Assembly: GCA_963813635.1 (NCBI GenBank)
Contig: CAWEZO010000007.1
Location: forward strand, 124,001-188,000
Reading direction: 5' to 3'
DNA length: 64,000 nt
DNA from: JBBRZM01 sp963813635
GTDB taxonomy: Bacteria > Actinomycetota > Acidimicrobiia > IMCC26256 > JBBRZM01
Shown: positions 16,421 through 25,107 of the stretch, piece by piece
Numbering within the stretch: position 1 is the stretch's first letter
Layout: every line of letters begins with the position of its first letter
Position numbers and translations under genes: made by a program
Notes under the pieces: model-generated
Databases searched by the model: none
The model's input: only the letters and a program-made list of their open reading frames with translations
What the model was told of the DNA's origin: nothing

Positions 16421-17612
16421 TCATCCGATGACGGCCGGCATGGAGTCCCAGCCCCGGACCGTCGAGGTCGGGGCCCGGCGGGCGTTGGCCATGTCGATCT
16501 GCCACTCCGGAAACCGGTTCAGCACCTCGTCGAGCGCGATGCGGGCCTCGAGGCGGGCCAGGGCCGCTCCGAGGCAGAAGTGCACGCCGTATCCGAACGT
16601 CACGTGCTGGCCGAGGTCCCGATGGATGTCGAAGCGGTCCGCGTCCTCGAACTGGCGCTCGTCCCGGTTGGCCGACGCGAGCATGAGCAGCAACGCGCTC
16701 CCGGCCGGCACCCGCTGCCCGTGATATTCGACGTCCTCGGCGACGTATCGCGCGACGTGCGGCCCGGGCGGCTCGTAGCGCAGCAGCTCCTCGATCGCGT
16801 TCGGAATGAGCGAGCGGTCCTCGACCACCTCACGACGCTGGTCCGGGTGCTCGGCCAGCACCTTGCCCATCCACCCGAACAGCCTGCCCGTGGTCTCGAC
16901 GCCGGCGCCGGCGATCACGGCGAGAAAGATGAGCATCTCCTCCTTGGTCAACCGGCGGACCGTGCCGGAGATGTCCTCGAACTCGGTGTTCAGCAGCTCG
17001 GTGACGAGGTCGTCCGAGGGGTTCTTCTCCCGCCACGCCACGTACTCGGCGAACAGGTTGCCGTCGAAGTAGTGGTCCTTCTGGACCGGCAGCGGCTCGC
17101 CGGGCTCGTTCCGTAGGGTGCGTCGGGCCTGCGTCGCGCACCGCCGGCTGGTCGGCGTCGGGGATGCCGACCAACATGCCGATCGTCCTCATCGGCAGTT
17201 CCGCGCCGAGGTCGAGCACGAAGTCGAACCGGTCGGAGCCCACCAGCGGGTCCAGGCACACGGCGCAGAAGGCCCGAACCTTCGCTTCCAACGCCTTCAT
17301 CTTCTTCGGGGTGAAGGCCCGCGACACCAGTGCGCGGTGGATGGTGTGGAGCGGCGGGTCCTCGTTGATGAACACGCCGGGCGGCATGACGGGGTCGGCC
17401 TTGACGACCTCGAGGATGTCGCCCTTGGCCGAGCTGAGGCGCTTCGAGTCCTTCAGGGCCGCCTCGACGTCCGAGAAGCGGCTCAGGGCCCAGAAGTCGT
17501 AGCGCTTGTTGTAGTAGAGCGGTGCCTCGTCGCGCAGACGGCGGTAGGTCGGGTACGGGTCGACGTCGATCTCGACGTCGTACGGGTCGTAGTACAGACC
17601 GTCGTCGCTCAC
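16421..17612 (-). CDS. Cytochrome P450 (one frameshift)
   Basis: From GTG 17612, with GAGGAGG just upstream, the N-terminal half reads LYYDPYDVEIDVDPYPTYRR, INEDPPLHTIHRALVSRAFT and LPMRTIGMLVGIPDADQ. One extra G near 17131 shifts the frame, after which AGAGVETT (I-helix), IEELLRYEPP (ExxR) and FGYGVHFCLGAALARLEAR (heme-binding cysteine) follow. The rebuilt protein of about 397 residues is a soluble class I bacterial P450 that needs a separate ferredoxin and reductase. Its upstream region holds a perfect TATACG-AA-CGTATA palindrome, so it may share a regulator with other catabolic genes here. The indel may be a read error. Confidence 0.8.
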
Positions 17613-17635
17613 CGCTCCTCCTCGGCCCGGCACGT

Positions 17636-17649
17636 TATACGAACGTATA
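17636..17649 (-). promoter_or_regulatory. Palindromic operator upstream of the P450 gene
   Basis: TATACGAACGTATA has perfect 6-base half-sites and lies 24 bases before the GTG. The same motif, with small changes, recurs at 18454, 27890, 30823, 30846 and 32521. The size and symmetry fit a TetR-family operator. Confidence 0.65.
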
Positions 17650-17766
17650 GCACAAGTCGGAACCGCGCCGATCGCGACGTGCCTACCGAGATTCGGATCG
17701 AGCTGGTCGAGAAATCGTCTCGCTGCGGCGCGACCTACGGCAGCACTGCGCGCCGAGCGGACAGCG

Positions 17767-18376
17767 TCAATCGGGCGGGACTGGCATCCCGCTCGTGTCG
17801 ATGTCGGACTCGAGCTGCAGCCCGAAACTGTTGAACGCCATTGCCAAGCACGTGTACGTGCCGATGAGGAACACGAGCTCCACGAGCTCGCGCTCGTCGA
17901 GGTGCTCGGCCAGGCGCGCCCACGTGTCGTCGTCGATTCTGTAACGATCGATCAGCTGATCGGTCGCGGCGACCAGGGCGCGCTCGAGCGGCGTCCAGGT
18001 GACGGCGTCGACACCGCGCGCAATCGCATCGACGTCTTCCGCGGTGATCCCGTGCTGCGCGGCGAACCGTACATGGTGCACCCATTCGTAGCGGGAGCGC
18101 GTCCGCCAGGACACGCGGAGCACCATCAGTTCGCGCGCGTGGCTCGAGCGCAGGTTCCCAGAGGAGCACGCGGTTGTAGGCGAAGAACGGGCCGGCGAGG
18201 GCGGGATGGTGCATCATCGTCGCGAGCACGTTCGGCACGGGTGCGGCGTCGGCATCGGCTGCGAGAAAGCGGTCGACGACGCCCTCCGGGAACGCGACAC
18301 GCAGCGCCGCGAGCGCGTCTCTGTCCCAGCGCTCGGGTGGTAACGGTACGAGGCGCGGCGCGGCGACGTCACTCAC
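17767..18376 (-). CDS. Carboxymuconolactone decarboxylase (AhpD-like) family protein (one frameshift)
   Basis: The N-terminal part from ATG 18376 reads FPEGVVDRFLAADADAAPVP and MMHHPALAGPFFAYNRVLLW. An extra G near 18157 then breaks the frame; skipping it gives NLRSSHARELMVLRVSWRTR, YEWVHHVRFAAQHGI and ELVFLIGTYTCLAMAFNSFG. The domain is CMD/AhpD-like, but the CxxC of true alkylhydroperoxidases is not present (one cysteine, TYTC), so peroxidase activity is doubtful. The start faces the NTF2-like gene at 18524 across a shared palindrome. It probably acts in the same regulon as the P450. Confidence 0.7.
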
Positions 18377-18453
18377 AGGTGCCGGCCGTCTTCAGCGGCG
18401 ATCTGGCGGCCGGGGGTCGATCGGATCGGCACTTGTGCTCCCTTCGCCGATGT

Positions 18454-18467
18454 TGTACAACTGTATA
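18454..18467. promoter_or_regulatory. Operator-like palindrome between divergent CMD-like and NTF2-like genes
   Basis: TGTACA-AC-TGTATA matches the TATACG-NN-CGTATA site with changes at the variable positions. It is placed to control both divergent genes. Confidence 0.5.
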
Positions 18468-18523
18468 GCGGTTGCACGCCCTCGTCGGCGAAGAGGCCGT
18501 CGCCTGACTCCGGAAACTACGTG

Positions 18524-19081
18524 ATGATCGAAGCACAACTCGAGGACCTGCGCCGAGAGGTCCAGTACCTCAAGGACCGCACAGCGATTGTTGACTGCAT
18601 TGCTCGCCATGCCCGCGGCTGTGATCGGCACGACGTCGAACTGCTCACGAGTACGTACCACGACGACGGCATCGATGAGCACGGCTCGACCGTGAACCGT
18701 GGGCCCGAGTACGCGCCGTGGGCGAACGCGGTTCATGCCATGACCTCCCAGACGCACGTGCACAACATTACGACGCAAACATGTGAGATCGACGGTGACG
18801 TCGCCCACGCGGAGAGCTACGCGCTGGTCGCGATGCTGAGCCCCGACGGCGCGACCGCCACCTTGCTCAACGGTCGCTACATCGACCGGCTCGAGCGACG
18901 CAACGGCACCTGGAAGATCGCAGTTCGGCGCTCGACGGTGGAGCTGATGCTCACTGCAGACGCCTCGATGCTGCAATCCCCGTTCTTCGAGGAGCAGGGC
19001 TACATCAAGGGCACACGGGATCGCACCGACCCGTCGTACGAACGCCCGCTGTCACTCGAGACGGCCGCGCTGCGGTGGTGA
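18524..19081 (+). CDS. NTF2-like / SnoaL-type protein
   Basis: The 185-residue protein starts at ATG 18524 (GTG 18521 is an alternative). It has an N-terminal coiled segment (IEAQLEDLRREVQYLKDRTA), IVDCIARHARGCDRHDVELL, a TSQTHVHNITTQTCEIDGDV strand and LERRNGTWKIAVRRSTVELM, the layout of SnoaL-like domains linked to aromatic-ring or steroid metabolism. It is divergent from the CMD-like gene and shares its palindromic operator. The reaction is unknown. Confidence 0.8.
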   Translation: MIEAQLEDLRREVQYLKDRTAIVDCIARHARGCDRHDVELLTSTYHDDGIDEHGSTVNRGPEYAPWANAVHAMTSQTHVHNITTQTCEIDGDVAHAESYALVAMLSPDGATATLLNGRYIDRLERRNGTWKIAVRRSTVELMLTADASMLQSPFFEEQGYIKGTRDRTDPSYERPLSLETAALRW

Positions 19082-19359
19082 GTCGCATCATGCCCCCGGG
19101 ACTGCCTCCGGGTCTCAGTTCGGGAAGGCGAGCACGCGCGGACGCTGCGCCGTTCGATGCTCGTAGGCCTCGTCATGGTGATACGGCGTCGAGGCCGCGC
19201 GCGGCGAACAACCGCTCGGCCGCCCGAACGTCTCTTTCTTTCCTGGACCGCGGCACGAGCGACACCGCCGCGCATGAATGCGCCCTGTACGGACATGAGT
19301 TAAGGAACCTGGAGTGCGATCTCGTCCAGCGGTACACCTTGCACGAGGGGGGAGTCGGG

Positions 19360-20682
19360 ATGGTTCAGCGGAGCGTTGCCCGCGAGCGGCGGGGCTATGG
19401 CAGCTGGCGGCGAGCGGTCGTCGGCGTGCTTGCCGCGGTGGTGCTCGTATCGGCGTGCGGCAGCAGCGGTAGCTCGAGCAGCAAGACGAGCGGGACCAGC
19501 GGGTCGTCGACCACGGCCAAGGGCGTGAGCTCGTCCAGCGCCGCGAAGCTGCTCCTGGGAGCGCCGAAGCAGGCCACGGGTGAGCCGGTCAAGGTCGGCG
19601 TCATCAGCGACGGCCGCAACCCCGCGGCGGACAACTCGATCGAGGGCGACGTCGCGAAGGAGACGTTCGCCTACCTCGACGGTTACGGCGGTATCGGCGG
19701 CCGGCCGGTCAAGGTGTACACCTGCGAGACCCACGGCGACCCGGGCGGCGCCACCGACTGCGCCAACCAGATGATCCAGAACGGCGTCGCGACCGTGGTG
19801 ATCGGCCAGAGCGGCGTCGTGACGAACGTCTACACGCCGTTGCACGCCGCGCACATGCCGACGTTCCTGTACGGGAATCCCGACAAAACCGTTCTGTCTG
19901 ACGCCACCTCGACGTTCGTCTTCGGGAACGTGTACGCCGTGTTGGCCGACATGCCGATCGCCGTGGCCAAGGCGAACAAGATCAAGAAGGTCGCCGCCAC
20001 AGTGATCGATGTTCCGGCAGCGACGTCGTTCTGGGAATCGCAGGGCCCGGCGCAGTTCAAGAAGGCGGGAATCGGCCTGGACGTGGTGCGGATCCCGGTC
20101 GGCGCCGCCGACGTGACGCCGCAGATGCAGCAGATCGTGTCGAGCGGCGCGGGGCTGGTGCACGCGATCGGCGCCAACACCACGTGCATCGCGGTAATGA
20201 ACGGCCTCCACGCCGTCGGCTACACCGGTAAGGTCACGGTCTTCCAGCAGTGCGTCGACGCCTCGACCCGCAAGGCGGTCCCGCCCTCCGTCCTGAAGGG
20301 CGTCACCGAGTCGGCGACGGCACCGGTCGACGGCCATCCACCCGACCCCGGCCTCGCGATCTACCAGCAGGAGATCGCCCCGAAGGTGAAGGGCCACGCC
20401 GATCCCGGCAGCGCGGGGGAGCTCATGTTCATCAGCGTCATGGGGTTCCACGTCGCCCTCGAAGGGTTCACGGGTGACATCACGTCGCAGAACGTCATCG
20501 CGACCGCCAAGAAGATGCCGTGGAAGGCGCTCCCGGGCGGCGGCCTCCACTTCCGGTGCAACGGCAAGGCGGTTCCCGGGTCGCCGGCGCTGTGCACCCG
20601 AGCCGGGCTCGTCACGGTGCTCGACGCCAAGGGTCAGCCGACGGTGTACAAGTCGGTCGGCGACACGCCGATCCCGGGCTGA
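19360..20682 (+). CDS. ABC-importer substrate-binding lipoprotein (branched-chain amino acid type)
   Basis: The 440-residue protein starts at ATG 19360, after a G-rich ribosome binding site. It has a lipoprotein signal peptide with VLVSAC, a serine/threonine-rich linker, then a periplasmic-binding-protein type 1 fold: VKVGVISDGRNPAADNSIEG, GGIGGRPVKVYTCETHGDPG, VATVVIGQSGVVTNVYTPLH and a C-terminal ALPGGGLHFRCNGKAVPG segment. It should capture a small carboxylate or amide outside the membrane for a LivHMGF-type transporter. The permease gene that follows (20753) survives only as its first 23 codons, so this importer is probably not functional from this locus. Confidence 0.85.
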   Translation: MVQRSVARERRGYGSWRRAVVGVLAAVVLVSACGSSGSSSSKTSGTSGSSTTAKGVSSSSAAKLLLGAPKQATGEPVKVGVISDGRNPAADNSIEGDVAKETFAYLDGYGGIGGRPVKVYTCETHGDPGGATDCANQMIQNGVATVVIGQSGVVTNVYTPLHAAHMPTFLYGNPDKTVLSDATSTFVFGNVYAVLADMPIAVAKANKIKKVAATVIDVPAATSFWESQGPAQFKKAGIGLDVVRIPVGAADVTPQMQQIVSSGAGLVHAIGANTTCIAVMNGLHAVGYTGKVTVFQQCVDASTRKAVPPSVLKGVTESATAPVDGHPPDPGLAIYQQEIAPKVKGHADPGSAGELMFISVMGFHVALEGFTGDITSQNVIATAKKMPWKALPGGGLHFRCNGKAVPGSPALCTRAGLVTVLDAKGQPTVYKSVGDTPIPG

Positions 20683-20752
20683 GAGGACTGAACAGCATCG
20701 GCTGCGACCCGGGACACGCCGGGCCGCGGCCGGAGCGTAGGAGCACGCTCGG

Positions 20753-20821
20753 GTGGAGCACCTGACCAACCTGGTCTTCGGACTCGGCAACGGCGGCGTG
20801 TTCGCCGCCCTCGCGTTCGCG
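20753..20821 (+). pseudogene. 5' fragment of a LivH-type permease gene
   Basis: GTG 20753 starts VEHLTNLVFGLGNGGVFAAL and AFA, the typical N-terminus of a LivH permease next to its binding protein. The reading frame is cut off there by a recombinase remnant on the other strand. Confidence 0.65.
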
Positions 20822-21200
20822 TACAGTTCGGCCTTGTCGGCTGGTTCGGCATAGGTGAGCACGTCGACGATGTCTCGCAATGCAACGACGAGGGCCTTGA
20901 CTTGGTCCTTGGTCATCTTGCCGCCGGGGATCTGATAGCCGAGCTGCGCTTCGAGGGCCCGGCGTTCGCGGTGGACTTCGGTGATCCATTGGGCGGCGAT
21001 GGCGACGTCGCCGTCTCGGTCGAGGAGCTTGCTGTAGCGCTCGATCTTCCGGTCGCATTCCTTGATCGCTTCGCGGAGTGCCGCCTCGTGCCGTTCGGTG
21101 TCGGGTTCCCGCTCGGAGACGCCTGCGAGCATTTCGCCGGTCGCGTCGATGCTCTTGGGGTGCTCGTTGCCGCCATCGGGGTAGTCGCTGGGGTGCCGCT
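20819..21200 (-). pseudogene. C-terminal remnant of a large serine recombinase
   Basis: On the minus strand HPKSI is followed by AALREAIKECDRKIERYSKL, WITEVHRERRALEAQLGYQI, GKMTKDQVKALVVALRDIVD and ADPADKAELY-like residues. These are the coiled-coil and C-terminal segments of large serine recombinases. The catalytic N-terminal domain and zinc-ribbon are missing. Its end abuts the broken LivH gene to within a few bases, so the recombinase or its element probably inserted into livH. Confidence 0.65.
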
Positions 21201-21395
21201 CGCAACGGCTCAGTCGCTGCCTGGCGGCACTGCGTCGGTACCGAAGGAGAGTCTCCCGCGATCCGGTTCGACGCTGACGCTGTGTCTCGCCCGAGAAGGA
21301 CGGTGCCCCATGCGGTCCTCCACGGGATGCTGTCACTGTCGGCGGCGTCGACACCGAGTCCGCGCGCCATTGCCCAGCGGCGCCAGTCGGTATGG

Positions 21396-22340
21396 TTAGC
21401 CCTGCCCTATCCAGCTTGTTCCATGCGCGGCTGAGTCCGGCGGGGCGAGGTAGACCGCCTCGTCCATGGTGCTGTTCAGGATTGTGAACTCGTCGGTCGA
21501 CATGGAGTCGTCGATCTTCTCGAGCACCCTCTCCGGGGTGATCGCTGCGTCCCAGGTCCCCGGGACCACGCCGAAGAACGCGCGTGCCACGCGACCGCCG
21601 CCAGTGGAGATGGCCTCGCCGGTGAAGGGCACGTTCTCGTGCACGAGGGCGACCGCGACGGCCGCGACCTGCTCCGGCGTGAACGTCGAGCGCATCCAAT
21701 CTCGCACGGCTTTGTCAGGCACGAGCTCCGCGAGGCGGGTGTAGGCCATCGGCAGCAGCGCGTTCACCTTGATGCCGTGGGCGGCACCGTCGACGGCGAG
21801 CGCTTTGGTCACCCCGAGCAGCGCGGCCTTTGCGCCGGTGTAGGCGTACTCGCCGGTGAGTCCGAATGCACCGCTCGATGAGGTGTTGAGGATTCGCCCG
21901 TACCCCTGGTCCACCATGTGCGGCCACGCCGCACCGATGGTGAAGAACGATCCGTACACGTGGATCTCGAACATCCGACGAAGCTCGTCTTCGTCGACCT
22001 GGTCGATCGTCGACGGTGCGCTTCCCGGGCCTGCATTGTTGATGAGCACGTCGATGCGCCCCCATCGGGAGAGAGCGTCATCGATGATCGATCGAGCACC
22101 GTCGACGGTGGCGACGGTGGCGATGCTTGCGACGGCGGAGCCGCCGGCGGCCTCGATCTCGGTCACGACCCTCTGCGCGGGGCCGGCGTCGAACCCTCGT
22201 CCCGATGCGTCGGTCCCGAGGTCGTTGACGAGCACGTGGGCGCCGCGGCCCGCGAGCAGTAACGCATGTGACCGTCCCAACCCTCGTCCTGCTCCGGTCA
22301 CCGCCACGACCCGCTCGTCGAAGCGCAGTTCGTCGGCCAT
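21396..22340 (-). CDS. SDR-family oxidoreductase (HSD17B4-like)
   Basis: The 314-residue protein starts at ATG 22340, preceded by GGGGGAGG. It shows VAVTGAGRGLGRSHALLLAG, HVLVNDLGTDASGRGFDAGP (the insertion typical of peroxisomal-multifunctional-enzyme-like SDRs), NNAGPG, STSSSGAFGL-type serine and YAYTGAKAALLG (YxxxK). Relatives oxidise 3-hydroxyacyl-CoA or hydroxysteroid intermediates. The C-terminal extension (residues 240-314) is also typical of this subgroup. It lies between the recombinase and IS3 remnants and has no operon partner. Confidence 0.85.
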   Translation of the reverse strand: MADELRFDERVVAVTGAGRGLGRSHALLLAGRGAHVLVNDLGTDASGRGFDAGPAQRVVTEIEAAGGSAVASIATVATVDGARSIIDDALSRWGRIDVLINNAGPGSAPSTIDQVDEDELRRMFEIHVYGSFFTIGAAWPHMVDQGYGRILNTSSSGAFGLTGEYAYTGAKAALLGVTKALAVDGAAHGIKVNALLPMAYTRLAELVPDKAVRDWMRSTFTPEQVAAVAVALVHENVPFTGEAISTGGGRVARAFFGVVPGTWDAAITPERVLEKIDDSMSTDEFTILNSTMDEAVYLAPPDSAAHGTSWIGQG

Positions 22341-22420
22341 TGGTGTCGCCTCCCCCTCATTCAGTCGTACGTGAACCTTGACCGCTGACGTGCGGTGTCA
22401 GGAAGTCGGTGAGTTGAGCG

Positions 22421-22880
22421 TCAAGCCGCCGAGCGTTGTCGTGAGGGTCCGCGGAAGGTCGCGAGACCGCCCAGTCCGCCCTGTGTGTCACCACGAATCC
22501 TCCGGGGCTGGTCTTTTCTGGTGCCATTGTGCAGTCCGCTAAACGTGAGGTCGGATTGCCACGTCCAGGAGGTCGGCGTCGTGGCGCGGGTGCCCGCCTC
22601 AGTGCCGTCGACGGAGTTCAGTCCATCGGCGCTGTAGTTCGTGTACGTGACCGCGACCGAGACCACCTCGGTGGCGCCCGGGTTGAAACGCGACGGACCG
22701 TCGGTGACGACCACCTCGGCCGAGCCCTTCTTGCCCTTCAGGGTGTAGGTGTCGGCCGGCACGGTCGTCGGTACCGGTGGCAGCGTGGTGACGCCGGGCT
22801 CGTAGGCGATGCCCCAAGGGATCGCGTCCGGGACCGGCTTGGGCTGCGGAAGCGGCTTGGTGGGCTTGCGGTCGGCTTGG
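22421..22880 (-). pseudogene. Fragment of an unrecognised secreted-type protein
   Basis: A minus-strand frame reads PLPQPKPVPDAIPWGIAYEP, then ADTYTLKGKKGSAEVVVTDG, FNPGATEVVSVAVTYTNYSA and TPTSWTWQSDLTFSGLHNGT. The proline-rich linker followed by beta-rich sequence suggests an exported domain. No start or signal peptide is present and the frame is cut at both ends, so I treat it as a remnant and do not assign a function. Confidence 0.35.
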
Positions 22881-22889
22881 CGATCATCA

Positions 22890-23150
22890 ATCGCGACTCG
22901 CGAGCCAGGTCGTCGCGGACGCGATGCGCCGAGCCGACCCCAAAACACTCGCGGCAGCGGACGACCCATGGACGCTCGACCGTGCCCTGCGAACCGAACG
23001 CGACCACCAGGCCGCCATCGTCGCCGCCCGGCCGCCCGACCGCCGTCGTGAACTCGAGCACGCACGCGAGGCGCTCACTCGCGCCGAGCACGAACATCAC
23101 GAAGCTGCCCGAGGTCTCGCCATGCGAGTGGCGGACGCGACGACATCACC
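22890..23150 (+). pseudogene. Fragment of a helical protein, possibly from a mobile element
   Basis: The plus frame around 22924 reads MRRADPKTLAAADDPWTLDR, RTERDHQAAIVAARPPDRRR and ELEHAREALTRAEHEHHEAA. The long charged helices recall the tails of plasmid relaxases, but no diagnostic motif is present. It directly precedes the IS3 transposase remnant. Confidence 0.3.
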
Positions 23151-23239
23151 CGCGCCGACCAAGCCGTCACCGGCGCCCAGCGGCGTGTCGCGTGCGCGAC
23201 CACTGCTCGCGACGACGCGCACGTGGACGTCGAACGCGT

Positions 23240-24153
23240 CGGGTCACTGCCCGGAAGGCCGAGGGTTTCCCGATCACGATGGCGTGTGAGGTCGCGGAGG
23301 TGTCCCGTCAGGCGTTTCACGACTGGCGGGCACGAGCCGCGGCTGGACCAACCGCGGTGGAGCTCGCGGAGGCCGAGTTGGTCGCGGTGATGCGTGAGAT
23401 CCACGCCGAGTCCGATGCCACCTATGGCGAGCCGCGCGTGACCACCGAACTCGCCCGTCGGCGACGAGCGGTGAACCACAAGCGCGTCCGGCGACTGATG
23501 CGACACCACGGCATCGTCGGCGTGCACAAGCCGGCCAAGGTCCGCACCACGATCCCCGCCGAGGAGCACCCGCCGTTACCGGATCTGATCGGTCGACGGT
23601 TCGCGCCCGCCGCGCCGGATGTCGCCTGGGTCGGCGACATCACCTACGTCGCGACCGGTGAAGGCTGGTTGTACGTCGCGTCGGTGCTCGACCTCGGTTC
23701 GCGTCGCTTGTTGGGCTACTCGATGGCCGCACACATGCGCATCGAGCTCGTCGCCGACGCGCTCGAGATGGCAACCGCGGTCCGTGGCGGCCAGACCCGC
23801 CGGGATCATCTTCCACGGTGACCGCGGCAGCCAATACCTCTCGAGCGACTACCGCCAGCTGATCGCAGACCTCGACATGATCCAATCGGTCGGCCGCACC
23901 CGGGTGTGCTGGGACAACGCGGTCGCCGAATCGTTCTGGTCATCACTCAAACGAGAAGTCGTCGCCCGCTACCGCTTCGCCACGCGAGCCGATGCACGCC
24001 GAGCGATCTTCGCCTGGATCAACCGATACAACCAACACCGCCTGCACTCGAGCCTCGGCTACCTGCCGCCCATCGAGTGGGAACAGCTATACCGTCAATC
24101 CCGAGCCGACCAGGCCGCGCAACAAACGTGACCGGTCAACGGGGGGACCTCAG
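23240..24153 (+). mobile_element. IS3-family insertion sequence remnant (OrfB only)
   Basis: The element contains an OrfB-type transposase with one frameshift and lacks OrfA and a recognisable left end. The right end, after the stop at 24131, reads gtcaacggggggacctcag, which looks like an IS3 terminal sequence. It separates the truncated binding-protein gene at 24156 from the rest of the ABC locus. Confidence 0.7.
23249..24131 (+). pseudogene. IS3-family transposase OrfB with frameshift
   Basis: The frame begins ARKAEGFPITMACEVAEVSR and QAFHDWRARAA, with YGEPRVTTELARR and VNHKRVRRLMRHHGIVGVHK from the HTH_21 region. The DDE catalytic domain follows: DITYVATGEGWLYVASVLDL (first D), then after a shift near 23800 GIIFHGDRGSQYLSS (second D) and CWDNAVAESFWSSLKREVV (E). 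The C-terminus NQHRLHSSLGYLPPIEWE is typical. Without OrfA and with the shift it should be inactive. Confidence 0.82.
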
Positions 24154-24155
24154 TC

Positions 24156-24734
24156 TTCGACGCCGATTTCATTGCGAAGAACGGCAAGCTGCTCGAGGGT
24201 GACTACGTCCTCCCGCGGTACCTCGCGCTCGAGCACACCCCGCCCACGGCCGCGCAGAAGGTCTTCCTCGACTGGATGCACTCGCACGGCGTCAAGATCA
24301 ACGAGGCTTCGACGGAGGGCTGGATCTCCGCCATGCAGTTCGTCGACGGGCTCAAGGCCGCGGGTCCCAACTTCACGCGTCAGAACCTCATCGACGCCTG
24401 GAACCGTCAGACGAACTATGACGCGGCGGGTTGGCTCGTCCCGATCGACTGGACCAAGGAGCACAATCCGAAAGTCAAGCCGGACTCGCGCTCGCCGTGG
24501 CAGTGCGCGAACTACACGCAGATCCACAACAGCAAGGTCGTGGGCGTGCTCGACGACGGCGGCGCCAAGCCGTGGGTCTGCTTCGACGGCAGGCTGCCCG
24601 AGCGCGAGTGGCGGGACCCGGTGAACGTCAGCTTCGCGGGGCCGCCGATCACCTACGACCAGGCCGCCGCGGCAGCCAAGACCACCACCACGACGACCAA
24701 GACGACCAAGACGACCACCACGACGGCCAAGTAG
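24156..24734 (+). pseudogene. 3' half of an ABC-importer substrate-binding protein gene
   Basis: The frame is open immediately after the IS3 end: FDADFIAKNGKLLEGDYVLP, HTPPTAAQKVFLDWMHSHGV, STEGWISAMQFVDGLKAAGP and NFTRQNLIDAWNRQTNYDAA are C-terminal-lobe features of type 1 periplasmic binding proteins. It ends in a threonine/lysine-rich tail. The N-terminal lobe and signal peptide are missing, so the IS3 element has replaced them. A LivH start follows 47 bases downstream. Confidence 0.7.
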
Positions 24735-24780
24735 GAAGCGGAGCTGAACCTGCGAGCCCGACTCCGCGTCGGAGGCGCAC

Positions 24781-25040
24781 GTGTATGAGCTGACCAGCTG
24801 GGTCATCCAGGGCTTCCCGATCGGCTGCGTGTTCGCGCTCGTCGCGGTCGCCTTCGTCCTCACCTACAAGGTCTCGGGAGTGTTCAACCTGGCCTTCGGC
24901 GCGCAGGCGTACACGTCCGCCGCGGTCTACCTACGAGCTGCGTGTCAAGCAAGGCTGGTCGACCCCATCGGCCGCGATCGTCGCGGTCCTCGTCGTGTCG
25001 CCGCTGCTCGGCATGGTCCCGTACTTCGGCCTCCGATGTT
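24781..25040 (+). pseudogene. 5' fragment of a second LivH-type permease gene
   Basis: GTG 24781 starts YELTSWVIQGFPIGCVFALV, AVAFVLTYKVSGVFNLAFGA and QAYTSAAVY, classic LivH sequence. A shift near 24951 then gives YELRVKQGWSTPSAAIVAVL and VVSPLLGM before homology ends near 25040. About two-thirds of the permease is missing. This is the second LivH in the window that ends soon after its start. Confidence 0.7.
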
Positions 25041-25107
25041 CGCGGTGCACCCGACGGCGCGGACGAACGCCGTGCGAGCCGCGGCCAGCGCAGTCGCGTC
25101 GCCGTAG

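Noticed and set aside
19300..21699. A 799-codon open frame on the minus strand opposite the binding-protein gene
   Set aside because: Only the stretch at about 20819-21200 resembles a real protein (recombinase tail). The remainder is a shadow of the substrate-binding protein.
24672..24734. Threonine/lysine codon repeat at the end of the truncated binding-protein gene
   Set aside because: It is a low-complexity protein tail rather than a separate tandem-repeat or CRISPR-like element.
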